From assembly GCA_003024785.1 (NCBI GenBank), contig PUQB01000167.1, forward strand, positions 354,501 to 418,500: a DNA stretch of 64,000 bases, read 5' to 3'. The notes under the pieces were generated by a model that saw only the letters and a program-made list of their open reading frames with translations, made no database searches and was not told the origin of the DNA. The stretch comes from Selaginella tamariscina (taxonomy: Eukaryota > Streptophyta > Lycopodiopsida > Selaginellales > Selaginellaceae). Shown in pieces: positions 54,484 through 64,000 of the stretch (positions are counted from its first letter, which is position 1; each line of letters opens with the position of its first letter). A program made the position numbers and the translations under genes.

Positions 54484-57250
54484 AATGTCAGTGGCATGGT
54501 AGCAGTTGCAACAACATGAAGAGAAGTACTTTATGGTACTAGTTGATGACTATTTTAGGTAAACATTTGTGTATCTTTTCACAACCAAGAGTCAGGTGCT
54601 TGGAAAATGTAGGATATGGACACAAGAAGTAGAGAAGGAAACTAGATTGGAACTAGGAATTCTCATGTGTGACAATGTAAAGGAGTATGTGTCCCAAGAA
54701 TTTCAAAAAACTCTTAATGAAGGAGGGGTGCGAAGACAATTGGTGGTGACTTATGACACATCACACCAGCGGGGTAGCAGAGAGGAAAATCCAGACGTTT
54801 GAGGGAATCTGCATACTCCATGTTGAAGTTCACTGGGCTTGCTGACTATTTTTGGGGGAGATGCCATTAAACAACTACATATTATGTTCAAAACCAAGCA
54901 CCAATTGTAGCAGTTAAAGGAAGGACACTTGAAAAAGTTTGGATAGAAAGAAAGCCAAATATCAACCACCTACGAATTTGGATGTTTAGCATGTGCCAAT
55001 GTACCAATAGAGAAGAGGCTGAAAACGAACTATCATGCAAGAAGATGCATTTTTTGTGGGATACAATTAGGAAGCAAAAGCATACCAGTTGGTGGATGCA
55101 AGAACGCAAAAGTACATGGTTAGCAAGGTGTGACATTTGATGAAGCTGCTATGGGAGCAAGATCAACATGCTGATGTTGTAGGACTTTTTCAAGATGAGA
55201 CTTAAGTCACAAATTTGTCTGGATCTTCATCCAAATATCATTGACCATGAACCAAGCCAAAGCACACACCATACCAAACACACAATAGCAACAAACCAAA
55301 TCATCCTAAAGTTGAAGGGGTTCTTCCAACATAGTCATCGTCGAATGAATCACCAGGAGAGAAGTTCTAGAGCAAGTGTTAACAAGAAAGATCTCAACGA
55401 CCACACCAACCAACAGAGAGATGGTTGGAGTACATGCAATCTAAGGCCAAGTTTTGCCTAGATGTTAGCCAATGCAAGCTCAAACTTGAGGAGGAATGCT
55501 CAAGTTGGTGGCAAGCTGAGACTATGTTGCTGAAGCTTTTGTATCAGAGTTGTTAAAATCGATGACAGTGAAGGAACCCATGGAAGGACACATGCAAGTG
55601 ATTGGAAGAAAGCAATGGATGAAGAGATTCAGTCCACAACTAAAGACTACAGTTGATGAACAAGTAAGCAAATTTAGAGTTAGGATAGTTGCAAGAGGCT
55701 TAACACAAAAGTAGGGGGATTGATTATGATGAGACTTTCAATCCAGTGGCAAAAATGACATCAATCCGGGTGGTATTAGCTTTGGCAGCTCAAGAGGATT
55801 TTGAAGTACATCAGATGGATGTAAAAAACAACATTTCTCAATGGTGAGCTTGAGGTACATGCAACAACTTGAAAGTTATGTTCAGAAAGGTTATGAAAAC
55901 ATTTGGTTGTCGACTCAAGAAGGCATTGTATGGGTTGAAGCAGAGTTCGAGGCTTGGTACAAACGAATAGATAGCTTTCTCAAGGGGCATGGATATATCA
56001 GTGCACCACAGAGTGGGAATGTATATGCAAAGTATGATGAGCATGAATTAATGATTGTTGTGGTACTTGTCGACGATTTAATCACGACTGGGAATAGGAT
56101 TGTAGTGGTGAATAGGTTGAAGCAAGCACTTTCTCAAACCTTCAGGATGACAAATCTGGGAGATATCCAGACCTGCTTTGGATTACAAGTGGTTCGAGAT
56201 AAGAAGCAAGGAGGCTGCTTCTTCATCATGCTAAAGTAGTGGCTAGAGTATGTCGAGGTTTGGGATGGAGAATGCTACTTTAGACAAGCCTGCAGCTGTA
56301 AAACATTAGGTTATCCAAGAGCATGGAACTAGAAACGACCCAAGAGCAAGGAGAAATGAAGGATGTTCTGTATAGGAATGCTATGGGGGCTTAATGTACT
56401 TAATGGTGAGCAGCATGGCAGATATTGCAGTAGCAATTGGACTGGCGAGTAGATTCATGCAAACCTAGGAAAGGACCACTGGCTAATAGTAAAGAGAATC
56501 ATTAGGTATCTCCAAGGAACACAAGACATGGGAATACTTTATGGATTATACTCAAACGACCCAGAGGTGACTTTAGTAGCTTTTGTAGACTCCGATTGGG
56601 CTGGAGATCCCAAACAACAGGAGGTCAACAACATGATTCTCTATCATGTTGCATGGAGGGGCAATAACTTGGACGAGCTGCAAACAGACAAGTGTTGCTC
56701 TCTCCTCATGTGAGGCAGAGTACATGGCTACATCTGTTATAGTTCGGGAATAGACAGTTTTTGGGGGAGCTGGGATATGAACATAGGAGGCAACTATTGT
56801 GGACAATGATAATTGTAGCAGCATTGCACTTACAGCAAATCTGATTCTTCATAAAAGATCGAAGCACATCAACATGCATCAGCACTACACCAGAGATCAG
56901 GTGCCTGAAGGAGTGATCAACATGGAGTACTGTTCAACTAAGGAAATGCCTGCAGACATACTCACAAAACCTCTAGGACGAAAAACCTTCATCAAGCATC
57001 GTCAAACTCTGGGTATGGTTAGTCTTTCATCTATTATAAGGTTGGCAACAAGAAAGCCATAGTTGTAGTGTAGAGCAGGGTACAAATGCTATTAAAACAG
57101 TAGACATGGGGAACACATTTTGAGCAGAATGAGGCAGTGTTAGGAGTGGGCCGTACACAGTATGGCACTAGATGTAACCAGTTGTTTTTTTCTTTAACAT
57201 AAACAAAAGAAAAAAGGGACTTTGTGCAAGAACCTAGTAACTTATGTCTG
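54484..57250 (+). mobile_element. Ty1/copia fragment, integrase to RNase H, decayed
   Basis: Integrase core: KYFMVLVDDYFR and VYLFTTKSQVLGKC (54525-54600), MCDNVKEYVSQEFQKTL (about 54665; the usual DNGGE is altered). Reverse transcriptase: [20 protein letters not shown] and VHQMDVKNN (about 55727-55830), VVLVDDLITTGNRIVV (about 56065), MTNLGDIQTCFGLQV. RNase H: TLVAFVDSDWAGDPK (56570), KHINMHQHYTRDQVPEGVIN and MPADILTKPLGRKTFIKHRQ (56850-57010). The order IN-RT-RH defines Ty1/copia. No LTRs, gag or protease are seen. Confidence 0.8.
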
Positions 57251-57327
57251 ATTCAAGATTTGTCATAAACAAGTTATATAACCAAGCCACATCAGAAAGG
57301 CAACAAGTGCATATTCACACTGCATAA

Positions 57328-57823
57328 ATGCCACAGAAGAAGTAAAGCTCCTCACAGCATTCGGCACGCGAGCACACATCGCTCTGGAGCATCAAATATG
57401 ACGTCCTCCCGCAGGATCTAAAAAATAAGAGCAAATTGCTCATGGATTCAAATCCTGTTCACAAGAAGATCCCTGTTTTAATCCATAATGGCAAACCCGT
57501 TGCTGAATCCTCCATCATTTTACATTATGTGGATGAAACTTGGCCTGAAAAGCTCCATTTCTTCCTTATGATCCGTTTGAGCGTTCTCACCAGCGGTTCT
57601 GGGGTGACTTTGTCTGCGTGTGCGTGTGTGAAATACTATATAGTACTTATTCCTTTTTATATTTATTGGATATATATATGTATGATGGGTTTTTTTTTGA
57701 GTCCATGATGCGATATGTTCGTCGCAACTGAACAAGATGCACAAGCAGCCGCCAAGAAAGACTTTTACGAGAGCAATGGTTGAGAGCATGGGATTTGCGG
57801 ATATTACGATCGCTCCGTTCTGA
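57328..57823 (+). pseudogene. Tau-class glutathione S-transferase copy (GST B), two exons
   Basis: Starts ATGCCACAG at 57328. A one-base loss against GST A shifts codon 3, and about 13 bases covering the catalytic W-x-S-P-F loop are missing. The remaining exon 1 has VHKKIPVLIHNGKPVAESSI and LHYVDETWPEK, then a one-base loss; the restored frame would run to the F-W-G-D-F motif. Exon 2 (57692-57823) has lost its middle but keeps ESMGFADITIAPF. Upstream 57265-57327 resembles 15590-15640, a shared promoter remnant. Confidence 0.75.
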
Positions 57824-57966
57824 TATCCTCAATTATTTCAAATCATCTCACTCGTACACACACGTATGCTGTAACAGAGATAACCCACAATACATATATT
57901 TTAATAGGTTAACAATAAGAACGAGCAAATAAATTAAATTAGGGTTAGGTCGAAGTTGCAACGGAC

Positions 57967-60900
57967 ATGGCGGACAGTGTTGTTGTGACGCTAGAGAGAC
58001 GGCAGTGTGGTTTCCAAACAAGTCTGTTCGCCACAAGGCAAGGCTGCCAAAAGAATTCTGGCGATAGTTGAGAGGAAAGGGCGGACTGGCTATCTCCAGA
58101 GGGATGGGTTTGATCTGGACGACGATGATCTTGTTTATCCAGGGACTATCACTTTCATTCCTTCAGGCAAGTTATTTGTATCTGCTTGGCCATTGACTGG
58201 CCATGGCGTTCCTTCTGGTGTGTAAACGCTTTTGTTTATTTTTGCAGGCCCTCCTGCGACCACGAGTGGAGCATCAGGTACCCAATATTCTTCCAAAACA
58301 TTATCTAGTTTTGTGCTTGTGTGCCTCCTTGCTATGCCCTGGAGCTGGTGTCATGGACCACCAGATGTTTTCCATTGTTGTCGGTGTTTAGTAGATCATT
58401 TGTGTGTCGGTGGGCTTTTTTGCCGCTTGATTTGGCTTGATTTCTCCATGTTTTGCCCTCTATAGCCGATTTGTGATATAGTTTCTTTTGGATTGTGATT
58501 TTGCCCGTTGTGTGTGGTGTCTTGGCGTCTGTGTGTGTCTTGCTTTCGCTATGGTGTCTTGAGAGGTAATTGTTGTTAGATGTCATCCTTTTTCTTGTTG
58601 GCTTATGGGGTCTTGTGTGAGAGGTTTCTGGTTGTGCTTTGGATCTGTTATTGCTGGTCTAGATTTTGTGTGCTTTGCGGGTGTACGTGGCTTTAGCCAT
58701 GCCTATATGTAGCACTGACAAATCTGTGTTTGTTTTTGCAGCTCCTGCCCTGCCCCTGATCATGCTGGTAAGTTTTATTTATGTTTTGGTTACTTCTGTT
58801 ACTTGTGGTCTCCTATCCCGTCGTGTTACTGGTCGACTTTCGTTGCCTATTGGATCTGGATGCTTGCATTCTCTAGCTTGTGCGTTTTTCTTTTCCTGGT
58901 TCTGTGCATTGTTGTTTTTTCGCAATTACGTGTTTCCTCGCAAATGCCCCCTGTCTGCCCTTGTGTCGGTCTTTGTCTTCAGAGGTTTGAAACCCTGTCT
59001 CATATTGCTATGGCTTTGCCTGTGTCGACTTCATGGTATCTTCATGCCTCTTGATTTTGTGACATTCTTATATTAGAAACTGGTCGGTTTTTGACTGGCG
59101 ACGGCTTTGTGTAGCATCTCCGGAGCAGATATTCGAAGCCTGGGTGGATCGGAGAAAGGACTTTTTCAAACACGATTTTGAGCTACCTCTATCCAAGAAT
59201 TTTGGGGGTCGTTTAGCTTCGAAGGTCAACCTGCCTTGCATTGGGAAGAGTCCATGTTTACTGCTTCATGGTTTGGAACCTGGCATCACCAAACATGAGA
59301 ATTGCAAAGCAGGATACGGGCAGCAGCGATTTGGCAAGAACCTTTTTCCGGTGCTGGGTGTCAGCGGGTGTGGAAAAACACGTCTGGCATACGAACTACT
59401 GGCGCATACTTTTGGCTTTTACTTGGTTGCTGACGTTGACAAGAATGGTGGCTCCAGCGATATAAGTAGCCTGCAAAATGGACCTGAGTACGGATTTTCG
59501 GCCGTGGACAACACTGCAATGGCTGAGCTGGCTACGTTACAGATTATTCTGGCTAGGCTAATGATCTTTAGCACAGTCAGAAAAGCGTCACCGGTTTCAC
59601 TCCTTGCCGCTGGCTTATGATGCAGGCATGTTTCATAGAATTCGTTGGTTATGACCCATTCTTAGAGCTGTCTGTGGCACTCGAGGCATGCTCAAGGGAC
59701 TCTATACAGCACTCAATTGACAAGCTGTGGCTAGATGAAGCTGTTTGGGTGCTCGACGAGGCCCAAGTTCTTGGTACAGGACGAAAGCTATTTCAGTCGG
59801 CTAAGACAAAACACCGGAGGCATGCCTTCTCTCCCATCCTGACAAGCCTTTTGTATCCTAGTGACCGGGCACAGATTCAGAAGCATATAGTGGTGATCCT
59901 GGGCACAGGGCTGAGCTTCTTGAGATTGGAGGAATCCATTGCATCAAAGCTTGCCTGGTTTAGAACGGACATGACAAGAGACGAATTGTTTATTTGGGAC
60001 TTGCACACTAGCTGGTCTGAAGAAACTATCCAGGAGTACGTATCATCTTTATTGGAGGTGGATGCTGCGGTGGTTGCAGAAACGTGCAAGTGGCTTGTTG
60101 GTCGCAGGAGGCCCGTAGCGACACTCGTGGAGCTGATATTACTCTCTGGAGACTTGCCAGGGGTGTACTGGCAGAGTTTGTGCGAGTGTGTACACGAGAG
60201 AACGTAGCTGGGTCCTTCTATGGTAGCATAGCAAAGCTCTATTATGATGAGGATAGACAGGGGAGCTTCTATCTGCGAGGAGGTCAGCCCGTGGATTTTG
60301 CTCAAGTTCTTAGAACAGTGGCTACATTTGTTCTAACTGTGGGGATGGCGAGATTATTGGTGAACGCAATGATCTTCTATTAGTTGAATATGGGCTCGGG
60401 AATGTGACCAGGTTGGAACGGAACAGGCTAGTCTTCACCATTGATGAGCCGTTGGTGAAGGAAGCCATGACGTGCTTCGCGTGGCAGAAAGGTCTTGTAG
60501 CCCATCGGCTGAAGAGTCACATGACGTTGACAGTGGATGTTCCAAGCATTGGTGGTCGCATTTGGGAGAAATTGGCTTGTTTGGACATGGAGGAATGGTT
60601 CAGAACACTTCCGAGGCTTGAAGATTGTCCATGTTTCCAACGACGAGAGGATATACCGCGGGCATGGAGGACTAAACGTGTGGAACTTTTTGGAGTGCGG
60701 CCTGATCTCTTGGCAGTAGAGTCAACTGTGGATATACAGGACTTCATAAATGGGACAGGGATTTGGAAGTTCTACTCGTTTGACGATCAGTCTGGTCCTG
60801 ACATAATGTTCTTTTTGAAGATTAATGGAAAGCTGGTCCCCGTCTTCTGCCAGTTTAAGCTGAGAAAAGACTCTCTGTAGCCGAGGCTAACAAGGCTGTG

Positions 60901-61182
60901 AGAACAACAAAGGTTGGTAAAATGTACCCGCACAACAAGGACAAACGGGACATGCTTTTGAACGTGTGCAACGATGGTTACATCTCTATGGTGATCGTGT
61001 TTCCTGCAACAGTCGATCGTGAGAAGCAGAAAAACAAGAGCAATGTGGCAGCAGAGAAACGGAGGTTGATTGGGTACGTGCAGGAGGCGCACATGGAAGC
61101 TATGTTTGCAGGAAGTCACGAGCTTCTTTGTGCATTAAAGGGTGTTGAGATTCGCCCTGGTAACCGACCCAGACTCGCATGA
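57967..61182 (+). pseudogene. Crinkler-like protein: P-loop NTPase plus restriction-nuclease-like domain
   Basis: Exon 1 57967-58217 (one frameshift near 58010), exon 2 58248-58277, exon 3 from 59115; these joins keep frame. The N-terminal part has AKRILAIVERKGRTGYLQRD and an acidic DLDDDDL. Exon 3: CLLLHGLEPGITKHENCKAG, Walker A GVSGCGKTRLAYELL (about 59357) and FGFYLVADVDKNGGSSDI; Walker B VWVLDEAQVLG (about 59747). The C-terminal domain has GPDIMFFLKINGKLVPVFCQ then FKLRK (about 60800-60865): D...Q-x-K of PD-(D/E)xK nucleases. This layout matches Crinkler/RHS-type proteins (NTPase + REase). Frame changes near 59612, 60150, 60390 and 60880 break it. Pathogen Crinklers act in host nuclei; the role of plant-encoded ones is unknown. 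Exact family assignment is from motifs only. Confidence 0.6.
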
Positions 61183-62025
61183 ATTGACCTTGTTCTTGGA
61201 AGTCCGAGCAAGGTAAACAGGTCATTTTTCAATGGTTTATAAGAGGACAAGCCAAAAGTTTCAAGCATGTAACGCTAAAAATAATACATACTAATACTTT
61301 TTCTTTTTCTTTAAATTTTTACATTAGTTTAATGAAATATAAAATGTTTTGATTTAATTAAAACTCAATTGATAAGTTAGCACCATGCGCTGCTCCATGA
61401 ACATCAGCATCGGAGGCCCATTGTGGTATAGCTGTTCACATGTAAACAGGTGCACACGATTCTTATACACACAATGTACAATATGCATGGTCCTTGATAT
61501 GTATATATTTAATATATATCAATTATATGTGCACCATTTTTCAAACATATATGTATATATATGAATTTTAATTTTTGATTATCCTACACTTCTACTACAA
61601 CATGCCCACACAAAACATGTTTAAGTAATATACATATAAACAATATGCATTATTTTTTATAACATGTGTATGTTAAATGTATTTATAAATCCCATCCCAA
61701 AAACCCTAATTAATATAATAAAAAAACCATTACACGTCGTAAAGGTAAAGAGCAGGAATAAAATTTGTGAATATTCACTGTGGTACTCCATTTGCATTAT
61801 CCAACGGTTCAAAAATTAATATGAAATATTCACTTTATATGCTTTCATATATTTGTGTTGCATCTACGTTATAGTTTAGATATATGATTTGTCACAACAA
61901 TATTATTTAATCACTTCCATTTTTGCATTTTAAAATTTTATATAATAAGGGGTTAAGAGTTCTTGAAATTCCTGACAAATGAAAATGACTAGGATAATGG
62001 CCAAGAGACTAATTATATGGAGGAA
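61183..62025. other. AT-rich stretch after the Crinkler-like gene
   Basis: About 840 bp of AT-rich sequence with TATATA and ATGTATAT runs and no recognisable gene. A candidate polyadenylation-type AATAAT lies about 100 bp after the stop. No match to the corresponding region after 14830 was noticed. Confidence 0.5.
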
Positions 62026-62499
62026 CGAGAGCAAGCCAAAACAAGCCAAGCAAGCAAAGGGGAACAAGTGGAGACCCTGAAGTCGTCATGAAAGTGAGTG
62101 AGAGACAACACATCCCTGGAGCAGGAACAACCCAAGTACTGAAAACCCCAAGAGAAGGACGGAGGCCCCCAACCATGGAACCCATAGAGGCGGTCCCTCT
62201 AGTAGTAGGCCCTCATTATTGCTGGATTCAACACTAGAAGGAGGATAAGGGGAGTGATTCCAAGGAGGAGCTCAACAATACCTACCAGCATTTCCATGCC
62301 AATGGGCAGTGGGCCTCATCGACTCCCTTTAGACTCACAAAGGCCTTAAACCGACTTGGAGAAGCAGTGGTGGTGTACAACAACCTGGATATCATGGGCT
62401 TAGCTAAGGAGCACGATGCCATAATAGCTAAGCTTACAAAAGGCCGCACAAAAGGAAGCCAAGGAATACAAGGAATTGCTCCTCCAAGGAGTCCAACAA
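62026..62499 (+). mobile_element. Fragment of family A 3' coding region
   Basis: Parallels 30010-30440: reads YQHFHANGQWASST-like, then VVYNNLDIMGLAKEHDAIIA and AKLTK, compared with YQHFQADERWASTAY and VYDNLNLPAVAKEHDDIVAE. Diverged; cut at 62500 by a D-type LTR. Confidence 0.65.
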
Positions 62500-64000
62500 T
62501 GCCAGAGTTTTAATCCAAAGGGCCAACACGTGGCAACACGTGGCTACCAGGTGGCCATTCGGTGTCATCACCCTGTGTGAGCAACGCTAAATTTTCCAGA
62601 ACAACCCCAACGACTCCTAAGGTTAGACTCTAATACCCAAGTGGACAGGAGACTTAAGGTTTAGCCTAAGTCTCCCTAGAATGTCTACCCCAGAACCCTT
62701 GAGAGATAACCCTAGTAAAAGACCTAGACAGGCTCATGCCCTAACCCCCATCAAGGAGACGTGTGTTCCACACATACCCCTGGACAGAGCTAAGGCATCG
62801 TCACTTACCCCTTGAGGAATCACCTCATCCGGGAGTACAACCCCTTTAAGGCGATAAGGGGTACCTGAACCACGACTAACCCCTAAGGGTTTGAGTGGCC
62901 AAATTATACCCTAGACCTAGGGCTAGTACTTAGTGAGGACACAAGTGTGCGCTGTAGGCAGACATGAGTGTTTTGCTAAGCAAACTCCCTAAGGCTAGGT
63001 TTGGGATAACCTTAAGCACATGACCTTGTGAGTGCCTCACGAAAGGGCTCCTGCTAACATGTTTAGGTTGTTCAACCCTGAATTCGAAGGAGAACACTCC
63101 CCTAGCCAAGTGTGCCAAAGCACACCTAGTTATGAGACCTAACCTCCCTTGAGCGGATGCCCAAGGCTTAGCACCCTAGTGCAAGCACAAGCATGTCTGT
63201 TTGCTAAAGTATCCAACCCCCTTGGCAACAAGCCCATGACATAACCCCAAAGGGGCGTGCCTCAGGTGTTGTACCATGTGACATTTAGCCCAGTGTCACA
63301 TCTTCATGTGACACTGCCTTTCCCGATGTGGGCTATCATGCCATAGCCCTTAGATTCAAGAGTTGCATCAAGTGCCATAAACATGGCTCCCAAATGCCAA
63401 CTCTAGAACCCCTCAATTATCCCTCAAGACTCAGTAAGGAAACCTTGTCAATCAAGAACCCATGCCCACAGTTGGACAAGGACACGAACGTGCCCTGGTT
63501 AGCTGTGAGTGTTGCTCCTAGCTTGACATGGAAGAGGAGGCTGGAGATAAGCCTCAACCTCTGCTTTTTGGAACGTGCATCCCGACAAGTCCTCCCATGC
63601 ATGGATTCGCCAACGTTAAGGGTAAGCTACCCCGAAGGTGGGACGTACCCCTGTCGTCTGGAAGTTAGGGCGGTACAACAGAGGGTTATACCTTAATGAC
63701 ATAAGCTGAAGCTTGCACCGATAGAAGAGCAACAAACTCAGTCATGAACCCAAGAGCTCTCCTACATATACTCTACCTTATTTATGTGACGGAGCCCCCC
63801 CCTTCTTTCCTATATGTGTAAGTGGGCTGGCACTAAATGCCAACCCCTTAGTTAATGAGATGAGTTTGCACACTAACCCCTACCTCTAAACCCTAACCAA
63901 GGGGGGGTGGAGGTTTTAGGGCGTGGGTTAGGGCAACCCTAGGGGTGTTTCTAACCCTATTTAATATGCCAAACTCATCTTAATTAGGACGTCAAAATTG
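62500..64000 (-). repeat. D-type LTR, minus strand, runs off the window
   Basis: Reverse complement of the D LTR from its 3' end (TGCCAGAGTTTTAATCC here, CTCTGACA end in D): CACGTGGCAACACGTGGC, AGGAGACTTAAGG, and the TCCTGCTAACATGTTTAGG block all match 48500-49810. More diverged than the two D LTRs are from each other, so it is an older insertion or another subfamily. The internal or flanking sequence lies outside. Confidence 0.85.

Noticed and set aside
58742..58767. Possible 26-bp exon in the Crinkler-like gene between good AG and GT signals
   Set aside because: Including it breaks the frame between exon 2 and the exon at 59115, whereas skipping it keeps the frame.
58666..59076. Frame MCALRVYVALAMPICS... 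inside the Crinkler-like gene
   Set aside because: Lies wholly within the intron 58278-59114, which joins exon 2 to exon 3 in frame; T-rich intronic sequence gives hydrophobic residues by chance.

Overview
The window looks like nuclear DNA of a vascular plant with a transposon-rich genome. Plant-type TTTAGGG telomere-like tracts, spliceosomal introns of 53-61 bp up to several hundred bp, tau-class glutathione S-transferase (GST) fragments, Ty3/gypsy chromoviruses, Ty1/copia and a LINE tail all fit this. Tau GSTs point to a vascular plant. A plant Crinkler-like gene and a ParB-like/methyltransferase gene make a fern or lycophyte plausible, but the species cannot be fixed from sequence alone. 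Nearly every coding unit carries frameshifts or stops, so most are decayed copies (or the assembly is noisy).

Region 1 (1-14731) is the most unusual part. A minus-strand multi-exon gene (1-3058) joins a GD(K/R)V-type N-terminal domain, a ParB-like domain (SGQHTITAAQRL) and a beta-order DNA methyltransferase module. A plus-strand gene (9047-12163) starts with the same kind of N-terminal domain and carries an RNase H-like, transposase-like core (DUF7869-like: MDNCAGENKN, VGHTHEDID). A second methyltransferase-like paralogue follows (12660-14540). Between the divergent genes lie two clusters of an 18-bp perfect palindrome, GGCGGGATTAATCCCGCC, phased about every 43 bp in cluster 1, with foldback hairpins, microsatellites and telomere-like tracts. 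A degenerate palindrome also sits inside an intron of the ParB-like gene. I read this as one end of a large undescribed mobile element or selfish cassette (inference). Its right edge abuts a fragment of a Crinkler-like gene.

Region 2 (14732-61182) was originally a tandem array of [tau GST + Crinkler-like gene] units. Unit 0 is represented by a Crinkler 3' fragment (14732-14830). Unit A has GST exon 1 at 15641 and exon 2 at 54020, followed by a truncated Crinkler start (54322). Unit B has a GST at 57328 and a longer Crinkler gene at 57967-61182, with P-loop NTPase and a restriction-nuclease-like C-terminus. About 38 kb of nested retrotransposons split GST A.

The nest, from outside in: family C chromovirus copies (C1 plus strand to 36843; C2 inverted, 36844-38585 plus its LTR at 52800-53921). 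An outer gag-protease-only LTR element (16675-31839, TSD GAATG) is inserted in the C1 LTR and itself contains an inner copy (21743-29372). Family B chromovirus (38586-52797, minus strand) is inserted at the leader of C2. A non-coding LTR element D (42543-49817) is inserted in the B reverse transcriptase gene, and a LINE tail sits in the right B LTR. A Ty1/copia fragment (54484-57250) separates units A and B.

Region 3 (61183-64000) is AT-rich DNA, then a piece of the gag-only family and a minus-strand D-type LTR that runs off the window.
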